From contig NZ_JAVJSQ010000015.1 in NCBI RefSeq assembly GCF_040219335.1, positions 124,001 through 188,000 of the forward strand: a DNA stretch of 64,000 nucleotides, written 5' to 3'. This document shows, in pieces, positions 27,171 through 35,567 of this stretch (position 1 is the stretch's first letter; every line of letters starts with the position of its first letter). Origin of the DNA: Gimesia sp. Its GTDB lineage: Bacteria; Planctomycetota; Planctomycetia; Planctomycetales; Planctomycetaceae. Under the pieces are notes generated by a model. It was not told the DNA's origin. It saw nothing but the letters and a program-made list of their open reading frames with translations, and made no database searches. The position numbers and the translations under genes were made by a program.

Positions 27171-27697
27171 ATGATCTTCCGCCTCTCACAAAAGCTCAAT
27201 CAGAAAATCAAAACAGGCACATCAGAAACCCTTTCCTTACATCAGAATCCTTTTGCTGACTGGTCGTGCCACATTTTCCCGGCAAATCGCCGTCAGTACA
27301 TTTTGCTAAGTAATACCAAATCACTTTATTCGTGTGTGTGATGCCAGCTAAAGGTGTTACAAATCCAAAACGTTTTGCTGAAAATGCGATGAACTGTATT
27401 AGGGATTTTACAGCCGATGACGCTAATCAATGGGCGTACAGGGCATTCATTTCTCCAGAACTTGAAAAAGTTCAGTTTGCTAAAGCGTTGAATCGATCTG
27501 TGACCAGCTCGATGAATCAGTTGGTGGATTGTGCTCAGGGATTACTGATTGAATGTCAGATGTCACCGCATGAAGTTGGCTTTAAGCTGAATGACTTTTT
27601 GCTGTCATCTATTGCCGAGAAAAAATCAGATGGATATGGCAGACCAGAAGATGCGTTTCAGAGGATGGTGGAATCGTATTCGGTTTTTTCAGGGTAA
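27171..27697 (+). pseudogene. DUF6933-like gene split by a frameshift at a GT repeat
   Basis: ATG 27171 opens a frame (MIFRLSQKLNQKI..) that reads 56 residues to LLSNTKSLYSCV and TGA at 27339-27341. The second frame continues from ATG 27341 (MPAKGVTNPKRFAENAM.. FAKALNRSVTSSMNQL) to 27697. Together they match the DUF6933 layout: an N-terminal strand, a W-x-x-x-I-F segment, NTKSLYS-V, and a nRSVtgSMN motif. The frames are joined exactly by removing two bases in the GTGTGTGTG run at 27332-27340. The TGATG overlap could also allow restart. A slippage mutation, phase variation or a sequencing error are all possible. Confidence 0.7.
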
Positions 27698-27810
27698 GTG
27701 TTTTTGTCTGAGATAAACTGGCACTGCTTGAGTTGCAGTTCAGTGAGTTGTATGGCAAGTTCATTAAAATTCTCTGCTTCAAATTTGTCTAGAATTGCTT
27801 TTCGACGCAT
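27658..27810 (-). CDS. Small 50-residue hypothetical protein
   Basis: ATG 27810 to TGA 27658-27660. The product begins MRRKAILDKFEAENFNELA and is charged and helical like a genuine small protein. It starts seven bases after the stop of the 27818-28126 gene, so it looks like the second gene of that transcript, and it overlaps the 3' end of the DUF6933-like gene in antisense by 40 bases. No family recognised. Confidence 0.45.
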   Translation of the reverse strand: MRRKAILDKFEAENFNELAIQLTELQLKQCQFISDKNTYPEKTEYDSTIL

Positions 27811-27817
27811 TGCCTAA

Positions 27818-28126
27818 TTATTCTTTTGAACGGTGCTTTCTTTTACCTTCTTTAAGTTTGGCGATGAGCATTTTTTCAACACGCACACACTCCTTGGGGC
27901 TTTTTGCAAATTCGATTTCTGCCTCTTTGATGAAATCCTTCTTTTGCGAATTTGTTAAGCCAAGCGATTTGTGAGTCGTCTTCCAGAAAGCCTCAGCTAC
28001 TTTGCTTCCAGCCATGTTCATTGCAGCAGGTAAAAGTCTCTTGGCTTCTTTCTTGAAATCTGCTTCTGTGTTTAGTTTGTCGTAGTCGATTCCTTCCAGA
28101 TCAAATTCGAGTTTTTTATCTGGCAT
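27818..28126 (-). CDS. Lysine-rich hypothetical protein
   Basis: 102 residues; AGGGAGAACC precedes ATG 28126. It is highly charged, helical and ends in a basic tail (KEGKRKHRSKE). No domain recognised. It is divergent from the MerR operon, whose promoter lies 130 bases away. Confidence 0.6.
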   Translation of the reverse strand: MPDKKLEFDLEGIDYDKLNTEADFKKEAKRLLPAAMNMAGSKVAEAFWKTTHKSLGLTNSQKKDFIKEAEIEFAKSPKECVRVEKMLIAKLKEGKRKHRSKE

Positions 28127-28256
28127 GGTTCTCCCTTTTTATGAGTCTTGGGAACAGGAATGATCAGAAACAACAATTACCATTGAGATCTTAATTATAC
28201 CAGACACTATTGGGGAACATCCTGATCTTCCGGTAAATAATATCGCCTTCCGACAC

Positions 28257-28288
28257 TTGACTCTGTAGTATGGTATAGAGTGTATAAT
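28257..28288 (+). promoter_or_regulatory. MerR-type promoter and operator
   Basis: TTGACT (28257-28262) and TATAAT (28283-28288) are separated by 20 bases, the over-long spacer diagnostic of MerR-family promoters. Inside lies the dyad ACTCTGTA-N6-TATAGAGT (28260-28281), very like operators of the CadR/PbrR/CueR type. The MerR gene begins 26 bases further on, so the regulator controls its own operon. Confidence 0.88.
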
Positions 28289-28314
28289 AGGTGCTGAAAC
28301 AAGGAGAGTCACTT

Positions 28315-28740
28315 GTGAGTACATTGAAAATCGGTGAGGTTGCGAAGCGGTCAGATGTTGGGATCGAAACGATTCGCTTCTACGAACGTCAAGGATTGTT
28401 GGCAGAACCGGATCGTCGTCCCTCGGGATTCCGCCAGTATGACGAGTCAGTGGTGTCTCGCTTGCAGTTCATCCGCAATGCGAAGGAACTTGGTTTCACA
28501 CTTGCTGAGATCAAAGAACTTCTTGGACTGTGGTTCGATGTGAATACGAAGTGCGTCCATGTCCGACAGCGAGCCGAAGAGAAAATCACAAACATCGAAG
28601 ACAAGATTCGATTGCTCCAGAAGATGAAGCGGTCGCTGAAAAAAATCATAAACCAGTGTGAACGTCGAGATGCCGTAGATGAATGCCCACTATGGCTGGG
28701 ACTTGATGAGCCTCGGAAAAACAAGAAGGCTCGTGATTAA
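28315..28740 (+). CDS. MerR-family metal-responsive regulator
   Basis: 141 residues from GTG 28315 with AAGGAGAG upstream; the longer frame from 28291 would start inside the promoter transcript start. Residues 1-70 are the winged HTH (KIGEVAKRSDVGIETIRFYERQGLL); a dimerisation helix follows; cysteines occur as TKCVHV (about 81), NQCERR (about 116) and DECPLW (about 125), the spacing used by MerR for Hg(II) and by ZntR/CadR for soft metals. A metal or thiol-reactive inducer is therefore expected. It heads an operon of qNOR-like segment, cupin and an ABC exporter. Confidence 0.92.
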   Translation: MSTLKIGEVAKRSDVGIETIRFYERQGLLAEPDRRPSGFRQYDESVVSRLQFIRNAKELGFTLAEIKELLGLWFDVNTKCVHVRQRAEEKITNIEDKIRLLQKMKRSLKKIINQCERRDAVDECPLWLGLDEPRKNKKARD

Positions 28741-28762
28741 CTAATCGTAGAGTGAGTGACAG

Positions 28763-29008
28763 ATGAAAGAATTGTGGATGACGTTCGTAGCGGTGGTGGC
28801 CTTTCCATTTCTTGTACTTGAGTGGATTGGCACTCGTATCTATCAGGAGATGCCACCTATCCCTGAGAAGATCGAGATGACGGACGGCCAGACACTCTTT
28901 GGTAGCGGCGAGATCACTTCCAGAGCAAAACGTGCTGTCGAAGCTTCACAAAGTCAAGAATGGCGGAATCCAAACCGCCCATCTCTCATCACCAAACTAG
29001 AAAAGTAG
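28763..29008 (+). CDS. Stand-alone N-terminal segment resembling quinol NO reductase
   Basis: 81 residues: one transmembrane helix (about 5-25) then RIYQEMPPIPEKIEM.DGQTLFGSGEI, a pattern typical of the periplasmic entry segment of qNOR (NorZ/NorB large subunit), where it is followed by the GQ..W region and twelve more helices. Here it ends soon after in an unrelated polar tail. It has its own start and sits in the MerR operon, 22 bases after the regulator, so it may be a functional remnant serving the exporter rather than an oxidoreductase. Confidence 0.6.
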   Translation: MKELWMTFVAVVAFPFLVLEWIGTRIYQEMPPIPEKIEMTDGQTLFGSGEITSRAKRAVEASQSQEWRNPNRPSLITKLEK

Positions 29009-29016
29009 AGGTATTT

Positions 29017-29361
29017 ATGGCTATTCCCCACGCACAACCGGGCGAAGTAATTGATGTACGGCCTTTGGCGGACCAATTGGTGGTGTCCAGAACCAAGACA
29101 CTCTTCCAGACACCACACATCGAAATGATTCGTATGATCCTTCCGGCAGGCAAAGTCCTGTCAGAACACAAAGCCCCCGGCGAGATTATCGTGCATTGTC
29201 TGGAAGGAGACATGACGTTCACAACAATGGGAGAGCCAAAAAAGCTGCGGGCGGGTGACATGCTCTATCTGGCGGCAGAAGAACCCCACAAGGTTGAAGC
29301 CGTCAAAGATTCTTCCTTCCTGCTAACCATACTACGGACATCGGCGGGCGGTAATTCATGA
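29017..29361 (+). CDS. Cupin-fold protein
   Basis: From ATG 29017 (AGAGG upstream) 114 residues. A single conserved cupin barrel: motif 1 around SEHKAPGEIIVHCLEGDMTF and motif 2 around AGDMLYLAAEEPHKVEA, with His/Glu/His residues able to hold a metal. Small cupins of this kind are sensors, isomerases or dioxygenases. Its stop overlaps the HlyD gene start (ATGA), so it belongs to the MerR operon. Confidence 0.85.
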   Translation: MAIPHAQPGEVIDVRPLADQLVVSRTKTLFQTPHIEMIRMILPAGKVLSEHKAPGEIIVHCLEGDMTFTTMGEPKKLRAGDMLYLAAEEPHKVEAVKDSSFLLTILRTSAGGNS

Positions 29362-30530
29362 GTGAACAGAAAGCAGGTTTGAAACTTGGCTGGTTATGGA
29401 AGCTGGGACGCTGGCTCGGCCTAGCAATCATCGTGGGCGGTATCGTCTACCAGATAAAATTTGCACCGATGGGCGTTCAAGGCATCTCTCCTACTCGCAA
29501 AACTGTTGTGTCGGAGGTCATGGGAACCGGAACGCTTGAGGCACGGGTCTCCACGACGATCAGCCCGAAGATTGCCGGACGGATCGGTAAAGTCCTCGTG
29601 GATCAGGGAGACAAGGTTGAGCAAGGACAGTTACTTGTACGACTCGACGACGAAGAACTCCAGCAACAGGTTGAGATTGCTTTAGCGAACGTGGAAGCGG
29701 CGAATGCCGCACTCGGAAGGCTCTTGGCTGACAAGAAAAGAACGATTGCGGTGCTAGAGCAGTCACAGAGGCATCATGATCGTGTGCAGTCACTCAAAGT
29801 AAAGAACGTTACGACACAGGATGATGTGGATCGAGCCGTTGAATCGCTGGCGGTGGCGACGGCGGATATGACACGGGCCGAAGCCGCCATTACCGAGGGG
29901 CAGAAAAGTCTGCTCGCCGCCGAGAAAACACTCGAATATCACCGGGCACGGCTGGCGGACACGCTGATCAAAGCTCCATTCGCTGGGCTAGTTGTCGAAC
30001 GTCAGCGAGAGGCGGGTGATATTGCTGTTCCCGGCAGTGCGGTCTTGACGCTAATTTCCACAGATGTCCTGTGGATTTCCGCATGGGTCGATGAAACCGA
30101 GATGTCGAAGCTGAGCGTCGATCAGCCCGCACGCATTGTGTTCCGCTCCCAACCGGGGCAAAGCTTCCCCGGAACCGTGGTTCGGCTTGGCAGACAGGCG
30201 GATCGAGAGACACGGGAGCTCGTCGTGGATGTTCAAGTCTCCGAGTTACCTGAGAATTGGGCTATCGGCCAACGGGCCGAAGTCTACATCGAAACTCACC
30301 GACAAAATAATGCCTTAACAATACCGTTGATCGCTCTCCATCGTCGTGACAATATCGAAGGAGTCTTTGTAAATGAGAACGGGAATGCCCGCTGGAAAGC
30401 GTTGACACTCGGTGTGCGTGGGCGAGAGGTTGTCGAAGTGCAATCAGGGCTGACGGAGCGTGATGTAGTTTTGCTGGTGCCGACCGACGTGACAACGCTT
30501 ACCGAAGGGCGGAGGGTCCAAGTTCGATGA
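29358..30530 (+). CDS. HlyD/MacA-type periplasmic adaptor of an ABC exporter
   Basis: 390 residues. An N-terminal signal-anchor helix (about 15-32) is followed by the split biotinyl-lipoyl domain (GRIGKVLVDQGDKVEQGQLL and, returning after the coiled coil, IKAPFAGLVVERQREAGD), a long alpha-hairpin of about residues 105-195, a beta-barrel and a membrane-proximal domain. This is the adaptor of a tripartite DevBCA/MacAB-like pump. Start and stop overlap the neighbours by four bases (ATGA), indicating translational coupling with cupin and permease. Confidence 0.93.
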   Translation: MSEQKAGLKLGWLWKLGRWLGLAIIVGGIVYQIKFAPMGVQGISPTRKTVVSEVMGTGTLEARVSTTISPKIAGRIGKVLVDQGDKVEQGQLLVRLDDEELQQQVEIALANVEAANAALGRLLADKKRTIAVLEQSQRHHDRVQSLKVKNVTTQDDVDRAVESLAVATADMTRAEAAITEGQKSLLAAEKTLEYHRARLADTLIKAPFAGLVVERQREAGDIAVPGSAVLTLISTDVLWISAWVDETEMSKLSVDQPARIVFRSQPGQSFPGTVVRLGRQADRETRELVVDVQVSELPENWAIGQRAEVYIETHRQNNALTIPLIALHRRDNIEGVFVNENGNARWKALTLGVRGREVVEVQSGLTERDVVLLVPTDVTTLTEGRRVQVR

Positions 30531-31738
30531 TGCTTGCTCTCAAGGACATTCGCCACAATGTCGGTCGCTTCGCCTTAACGACAGTAGGTATTGGACTACT
30601 GCTCATGATCGTCATGGGGATGGGGGGCATATACCGAGGCGTGATTGAAGATGCCACATTGCTGATCGACCGGGTGGGGGCGGATCTGTGGGTTGTTCAG
30701 CGGAGTACCAGAGGACCGTTTGCTGAGATCTCCCGTGTGCCGCCAAATCTTGTCCATCGAGTGCAGTCGGTTCCCGGCGTCCGATCAGCCCGTGAATTTG
30801 TGTACCATACGATTCAGCGGGAGCGAGCAGGTAAGCCGTTGCGAATTGCCGTCATGGGACTGAGTTGGCCCATGGACAAAGGAGAGTGGTTGCCACTCAC
30901 GGCAGGAAGGCATCTTACTCAGAATCACTTCGAGATGATCGCTGATGAATCTCTGAGACTTCCAGTTGGCAGCCAGATCGAACTCGGGAAAGAAACGTAT
31001 CATGTCGTCGGCACCACGAAGAATCTCATCAGTTCAAATGGCGATGGAATTGCTTTTGTGACCGTACAGGATGCTCAGGCAATTCAGTTTGACATTCCCG
31101 GCGAAGCGGTTCGCCTCGAACGTGCGTCCCGTGAATCACGTGGCGAAGAGTTTGAAGCCGCCATGAAACAACCGGCTTTGCTCGACAATGCTGGACGACC
31201 AACAGGAGAACTTCCCGCCGTGGCCCGTCCTCAATTGAGTGCAGTGATGGTCACCCTCAGCCCGGGGGGCAACGCTAAAGAAGTCGAGCAAATCATTGGG
31301 GGATGGAGTGATGTCTCTGTGTACACACAGGATGGTCAGCGGGAACTGCTATTACGGGGTTCTGTTGAAAAGATCAAACGGCAGATTGGCTTATTTCGAG
31401 TCCTTTTGACGATCATCGCTGCGATCATCATGGCACTGATCTTGTACACGCTGACGCTCGACAAGATTCACTCGATTGCCCTACTCAAACTGATCGGAGC
31501 ACCCAATAGAGTCATTCTTGGACTGATTCTGCAACAGGCATTATTGCTCGGCGGAATTGGCTTCGGAATTGCCTATCTACTGGGCCAAAGAGTCTTTCCA
31601 CTCTTTCCTCGTCGAGTCATCATCACCAACGAAGATGTATTACAGCTTGCCGTTATCGTACTGGGGATTTCAATCGCTTCGAGTATTCTGGGGATCTGGA
31701 AAGCAATGCGAGTCTCTCCCAATGAGGCTCTGTCATGA
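30527..31738 (+). CDS. FtsX/MacB/DevC-type ABC transporter permease
   Basis: 403 residues. Helix 1 is near residues 12-40 (FALTTVGIGLLLMIVMGMGG); a large periplasmic MacB_PCD-like domain follows; three C-terminal helices (about 285-305, 335-360, 370-395) form the FtsX domain. The IALLKLIGAP loop between helices is characteristic of the family. ATGATG start overlaps the adaptor stop and the stop overlaps the ATPase start. Confidence 0.93.
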   Translation: MMLALKDIRHNVGRFALTTVGIGLLLMIVMGMGGIYRGVIEDATLLIDRVGADLWVVQRSTRGPFAEISRVPPNLVHRVQSVPGVRSAREFVYHTIQRERAGKPLRIAVMGLSWPMDKGEWLPLTAGRHLTQNHFEMIADESLRLPVGSQIELGKETYHVVGTTKNLISSNGDGIAFVTVQDAQAIQFDIPGEAVRLERASRESRGEEFEAAMKQPALLDNAGRPTGELPAVARPQLSAVMVTLSPGGNAKEVEQIIGGWSDVSVYTQDGQRELLLRGSVEKIKRQIGLFRVLLTIIAAIIMALILYTLTLDKIHSIALLKLIGAPNRVILGLILQQALLLGGIGFGIAYLLGQRVFPLFPRRVIITNEDVLQLAVIVLGISIASSILGIWKAMRVSPNEALS

Positions 31739-32439
31739 TCATAAATCAGGACACTTCATTTGCCATCGAAACCGAACTGTTGACGAAGGTCTACGGCAGC
31801 GGCAATACGGAAGTTGTGGCAATGAAAGACGCTACGATGAAAGTTCGACAGGGTGAGGTTGTGGCTCTGCTTGGTCCCAGCGGGTCAGGGAAATCAACAT
31901 TCCTCACGGCTGTTGGACTCATCAATCCACCCACATCAGGACGAGTCATCATTCGGGGGCAACTGGTCCTCGACGGAGCAGAGGCAAAAACGAACCTGAG
32001 AACATTTAGGCGACAGCATATCGGATTTATTTTTCAGAAGTCGAATCTCATTCCTTTTCTATCTGCTGCTGAAAATGTGCAGATTGCGATGGAACTCAAC
32101 GGGGAATCACGACGTGTTGCGGCCAAACGCTCGATGGAACTGCTAGACTATCTCGGTGTTGCTGACCGGGCGAAAAACCTTCCTTCAATGCTGTCAGGCG
32201 GGCAACAGCAGCGAGTCGCCGTCGCACGGGCACTGGCGAATCGCCCCAGCGTAATCCTTGCCGATGAACCGACCGCTGCTCTTGATAGTCACCGTGGACG
32301 GCAAGTGATGGAACTCTTCGCCCAAGTCGCTCATGACCAGCAGGCCGGAGTAATTGTTGTAACACACGATCATCGTTCATTGGATGTGTTTGATACACAG
32401 TATGAAATGGAAGATGGTCGATTATCCTCACCAAAGTAA
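31735..32439 (+). CDS. LolD/DevA-type ABC transporter ATPase
   Basis: 234 residues with Walker [10 protein letters not shown] (about residue 47-55), Q-loop [10 protein letters not shown], signature [15 protein letters not shown], Walker [13 protein letters not shown] and switch histidine VVTHDHR. It completes the HlyD-FtsX-ATPase exporter of the MerR operon. Exported substrate unknown; MerR control suggests a toxic metal complex or a metal-stress product. Confidence 0.95.
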   Translation: MIINQDTSFAIETELLTKVYGSGNTEVVAMKDATMKVRQGEVVALLGPSGSGKSTFLTAVGLINPPTSGRVIIRGQLVLDGAEAKTNLRTFRRQHIGFIFQKSNLIPFLSAAENVQIAMELNGESRRVAAKRSMELLDYLGVADRAKNLPSMLSGGQQQRVAVARALANRPSVILADEPTAALDSHRGRQVMELFAQVAHDQQAGVIVVTHDHRSLDVFDTQYEMEDGRLSSPK

Positions 32440-32495
32440 GCGGATCAAGGATCAGACTATTGCAAACCATTCTCTGCTATATCTAATTTAAGTAC

Positions 32496-32585
32496 CTAGA
32501 ATTCTTTAGGTGAGGGATCTGGCATCGGTTGGTATTTTGGGTTGCCATTGGTATTTATGCTTGCTGTGGATTTCTTCTTTGACAT
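32496..32585 (-). CDS. Possible 29-residue small protein
   Basis: ATG 32585 to TAG 32496. Product starts MSKKKSTASINTNGNPKYQ and ends PMPDPSPKEF; hydrophilic and proline-rich. It lies downstream of another small minus-strand frame. The ribosome site is weak. Tentative. Confidence 0.3.
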   Translation of the reverse strand: MSKKKSTASINTNGNPKYQPMPDPSPKEF

Positions 32586-32654
32586 ATGAGACTCACTGAA
32601 CTAAATCAGGTTGTATGTCTTACTGACAGGTGATGATATCACGAGGCATTTTCA

Positions 32655-32849
32655 TTACTTCTTATCACGAAATACTGGTTCAACATTCCGACATAATTGT
32701 TCCAATTGATGTGCTATTTGCTGGATTTCTTTAGATGTCATTTCGATTTGTTCATTCACGAAGGACCATTTAAAGTTTCGAGGGTTGATGACAGAAATTG
32801 AACTTCGACCATTATATTGTCTTACAAACCAGCCGGGAACGGAAAGCAA
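32655..32849 (-). CDS. Possible small hypothetical protein or C-terminal fragment
   Basis: 64 codons from a TTG at 32849, immediately after an in-frame stop. Residues WFVRQYNGRSSISVINPRNFKWSFV and a following helix look like a real protein end, so this may be the tail of a gene whose front has been lost. No family recognised. Confidence 0.35.
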   Translation of the reverse strand: MLSVPGWFVRQYNGRSSISVINPRNFKWSFVNEQIEMTSKEIQQIAHQLEQLCRNVEPVFRDKK

Positions 32850-33072
32850 TTAGCATTCGGGACTGATACTTGAGTTGTTACTTAAGATGTGAAATATGCA
32901 AGCCTCGGTATTAGAATGGTTTATACCGAAGACATTGATCAATTCCCGGCCGTGGTAGCCGTTTCCTTGGTTTTGTCCATATTTCTGTATAGACTAATTT
33001 TCTGTGGTTGAGCAGACTGAACCCGTTGTGTCAGACGCTCCACAAAGACTTTTTTTATGAATCGGACTGAAG

Positions 33073-33270
33073 ATGGCAGAAGGTACAATTAAGAGACTGA
33101 CGGACAAAGGTTTTGGCTTTATCGACACGGGGAGTGGCAAGGACCTATTCTTCCACTCGTCGAACGTCGAAGGGGTAAGCTACGATGATCTCTATGAAGG
33201 ACAACGAGTTTCGTTCACGGAAGGACGTGGGCAGAAGGGGCCGATGGCGGAGAACGTCAAGCCGGTCTAA
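33073..33270 (+). CDS. Cold-shock-domain protein
   Basis: 65 residues, a single OB-fold cold-shock domain with RNP1 KGFGFID and RNP2 LFFHSS, and [21 protein letters not shown] at the end. It binds single-stranded nucleic acid and melts RNA structure. Preceded by a roughly 190-base untranslated stretch, which is typical of cold-shock leaders, and followed by a strong terminator. Confidence 0.95.
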   Translation: MAEGTIKRLTDKGFGFIDTGSGKDLFFHSSNVEGVSYDDLYEGQRVSFTEGRGQKGPMAENVKPV

Positions 33271-33294
33271 ACACTGAAAACGATTAAGAAAACC

Positions 33295-33324
33295 AAGAAG
33301 CCGACGAATTTCGTCGGCTTCTTT
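33295..33324 (+). terminator. Rho-independent terminator of the cold-shock gene
   Basis: A perfect 14-bp inverted repeat (AAGAAGCCGACGAA with its complement, 33295-33308 and 33310-33323) ending in a T-run; the arms nearly touch, so the real loop is the inner A/T bases. Confidence 0.92.
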
Positions 33325-33362
33325 TATCGTAATCAATACCTTTTCTTTGAAGGAAATTACCC

Positions 33363-33758
33363 GTGAATCATTTCTGCGTTCTGCTGACGCTGTTAGCACT
33401 GTGCCATTCCCTGCCTGCTGCTGAACCGATTCGTGAATGAATTGAGTGGATTGACATTTGGGTCACAGACGCTGATAAGGACAACCTTCCACGAGTTCTG
33501 TTAGTTGGAGATTCGATCACAAGAGGGTACTTCGGTGCTGTGGAAAAACAACTTGCCGGAAAAGCCTATTGTGCGAGACTGACCACATCGAAATGTGTGT
33601 CCGATCCAACGTTCAACGACGATCTTCTGCTGTTACTCAAGCAGTACAAGTTCTCCGTGATCCACTTAAATAAAGCGGTACACGTCACCGAAGACAGCGA
33701 TGGTGCAGTCTTCGTTCGGTTTCCTGAGGGTTGGCGAGATGTCATGGTAAAATCGTGA
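33363..33758 (+). pseudogene. SGNH/GDSL hydrolase pseudogene
   Basis: GTG 33363 begins a signal peptide (VLLTLLALCHSLPAAEP) and is stopped by TGA at 33438-33440. The same frame goes on with EWIDIWVTDAD, the block I motif VLLVGDSIT (catalytic Ser), Y..AVEKQLAGKA and VIHLN, as in planctomycete secreted SGNH esterases. It then jumps to an unrelated tail: block III, block V and the catalytic Asp/His are missing. A nonsense codon plus a deletion make this a dead gene. It lies right after the cold-shock terminator. Confidence 0.75.
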
Positions 33759-33761
33759 GTT

Positions 33762-34373
33762 TCAAGCTGAGATCGCTTCTCCCAAAAAATCAGGAAGTAC
33801 ACGAATGGTATCGAGAATGTAGCCAGACACAATCTGTCTATCTGTATCGACGCTGCACGGGTCAATGAACAGGTTGATTCCTGCAACTCCAGAGTGAACT
33901 GGATAAATCAGGAACTCTTCTTCCTTGAATCGCTCACACCACCCTCGTGCTTCTTGTTCAGAAAGCGAGGCATAAATGTAGTAGGGGGAGTCAGCAAACA
34001 TTTTGGATCGCCCTTCTCCATCAACACTGATTTCCGGCAGAAGACCATGTTTCTCAACGCTTTTTTGATTTTTGGCTGGAGTCGAATGAAAACACAGCTG
34101 CGGTCTTGGCACAAATTCCTTCCGCATAACAGAGGCTCTAAGCATTCCTTCGCCAAAATAATTATCAGGTACAGCAGCTAAGAACCAGTCAGTTGCTCGA
34201 AGCAGGTCGTACACTTTCGGCTGTAATTTGGTGGATGCGACCGCAAACGAATACGGTGAATATTTGTCACCAAATGAAGCAGTCTGCCTAAATCGCTCTT
34301 CCATAGCTTCGGCAACACATGGGAACGGTTTCCTCATCAGGTCGAGCACGTTGTTGTAGTCCTGCTCATTCAT
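33762..34373 (-). CDS. Hypothetical protein, possibly ADP-ribosyltransferase-like fold
   Basis: 203 residues; ATG 34373 overlaps the stop of the upstream hydrolase gene. The segment LCFHSTPAKNQKSVEKHGLLPE followed by YYIYASLSEQEARGW resembles the H-[GS]T...I-x-x-x-G-L and Y-x-[AS] landmarks of KptA/PARP-type NAD-binding folds. No catalytic Glu could be assigned. It is the last gene of a SNase - hydrolase - unknown operon. A toxin or modification enzyme is possible, confidence low. Confidence 0.6.
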   Translation of the reverse strand: MNEQDYNNVLDLMRKPFPCVAEAMEERFRQTASFGDKYSPYSFAVASTKLQPKVYDLLRATDWFLAAVPDNYFGEGMLRASVMRKEFVPRPQLCFHSTPAKNQKSVEKHGLLPEISVDGEGRSKMFADSPYYIYASLSEQEARGWCERFKEEEFLIYPVHSGVAGINLFIDPCSVDTDRQIVSGYILDTIRVLPDFLGEAISA

Positions 34374-34840
34374 TTCGTGGCTCCCAGCTGCTCACACGCC
34401 TCCAACATCACCTTGAGCGATTCTGGATCAGCAAGTCGATGATCATGTCCGATCTCACAGAGCGTCTCAGTTGGAAGGTCGCTGTTGGCAACCAGTTCCT
34501 CGGAATCGGCGAATGGGATCACGTCGTCTTGGTGTGAATGTAAAATTACCGAGTTCGGCTTGAGCCTCTTGGCAGTTCCCCAGTTCTTCCATGCAGGGCA
34601 AAGTAAGACGAGAGGTGTATCTCCACTGTCTATATTCATAGCGACTGCACCGCCACGTGAAGAACCGACTATCACATCTGGTTCGTGCTTGTCGTATTCA
34701 GCTTGAGCGGTGTGAACGGCCTGTTCAAAATCATCATCATCGAGTGCTGGATTCAACACCTCGTAACCAGCTTGTTTCAGATGGGTTGGTTTGACACCAC
34801 CAACAATGCTACGCCACCCGTGTAGAAAAAGGATTTTCAT
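34370..34840 (-). CDS. Small alpha/beta hydrolase (RBBP9/YqiA-like)
   Basis: 156 residues: FLHGW oxyanion start, nucleophile elbow VGSSRGGAVA (Ser near residue 61), acid HSHQDDVIP and GHDHRL histidine. The short length and lack of a lid match esterases of the YqiA/RBBP9 type. It begins four bases after the nuclease gene and overlaps the next gene by four, a tight operon. Confidence 0.85.
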   Translation of the reverse strand: MKILFLHGWRSIVGGVKPTHLKQAGYEVLNPALDDDDFEQAVHTAQAEYDKHEPDVIVGSSRGGAVAMNIDSGDTPLVLLCPAWKNWGTAKRLKPNSVILHSHQDDVIPFADSEELVANSDLPTETLCEIGHDHRLADPESLKVMLEACEQLGATK

Positions 34841-34844
34841 TCAA

Positions 34845-35471
34845 CTACCCGCCACACCTTCCACATGCCTTTCCATCATTCGGTCCACAAATCCGACCAC
34901 GTTTGGTGTTCTTGAAATACTCACATTTTTCGTTGTGCCGCACGTTGGAAGAGGTGTTCAACCAGAACATTGTAGCTGGTGTATTGTTTGGTCTATTCTT
35001 TCTGGCTCGATAATCCCACGGAGCAAGTGGATTCGAATCAGCCCACAGACCACGCTTTGCCTTACGTGCTGACAGTTCTAATTTAGCCAGACGTTTCTCA
35101 TCATTATATTTTTTGTAATGCCATGCCCAGCCATCTTCAATCATCTTGGCATTGGCGTCTACTTTGCCCACAATTATGATTCCGAGTGTGCGACCGTAGC
35201 GATCCTCTCCTGTCTTCTTGACCGTCACAGTTTTTCCGAACACCATCTTGGACAATGCCTGCTTGGATTTGGTCTCAAAGCTCTGGCTCGATTCAGGTGC
35301 GTCAATGCCCTCCAATCGAACTTTGACTGTCTGGCGGTTGACCAGCACCTTGACGGTGTCCCCATCAGTAACTCCAATCACTTTTCCAGTGAGCGTATCA
35401 ACAACCTTCGGTGGAGCCGCAAAGACAATCCCAAAGATGAGCAGAGTCACTATGACTGTGATGTAACGCAT
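34845..35471 (-). CDS. Secreted staphylococcal-nuclease-like (thermonuclease) protein
   Basis: 208 residues from ATG 35471, which opens directly into a signal peptide (about 1-19); 28 upstream codons have no such feature. The SNase OB-fold carries TDGDTVKV, the first catalytic arginine in VRLEGIDAPE and the second in DRYGRTLG. A C-terminal Cys-rich tail (SSNVRHNEKCEYF..C..G.CGRCGG) is a recurrent add-on to such nucleases. Heads the operon with the hydrolase and the unknown gene. Confidence 0.9.
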   Translation of the reverse strand: MRYITVIVTLLIFGIVFAAPPKVVDTLTGKVIGVTDGDTVKVLVNRQTVKVRLEGIDAPESSQSFETKSKQALSKMVFGKTVTVKKTGEDRYGRTLGIIIVGKVDANAKMIEDGWAWHYKKYNDEKRLAKLELSARKAKRGLWADSNPLAPWDYRARKNRPNNTPATMFWLNTSSNVRHNEKCEYFKNTKRGRICGPNDGKACGRCGG

Positions 35472-35567
35472 ACCGTTTTTTCTTATAAGGTGGCTCGAAA
35501 GAGGATGGGGTCGAGGTGCACAATTACCCTTGCCACGTTTTTTTATGTATCCCACTGTTACATCGCT

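Noticed and set aside
33438-33440. In-frame TGA in the SGNH gene read as selenocysteine
   Set aside because: The position is a signal-peptide/mature-domain linker, no SECIS-like hairpin is evident, and the gene also lacks its 3' half.
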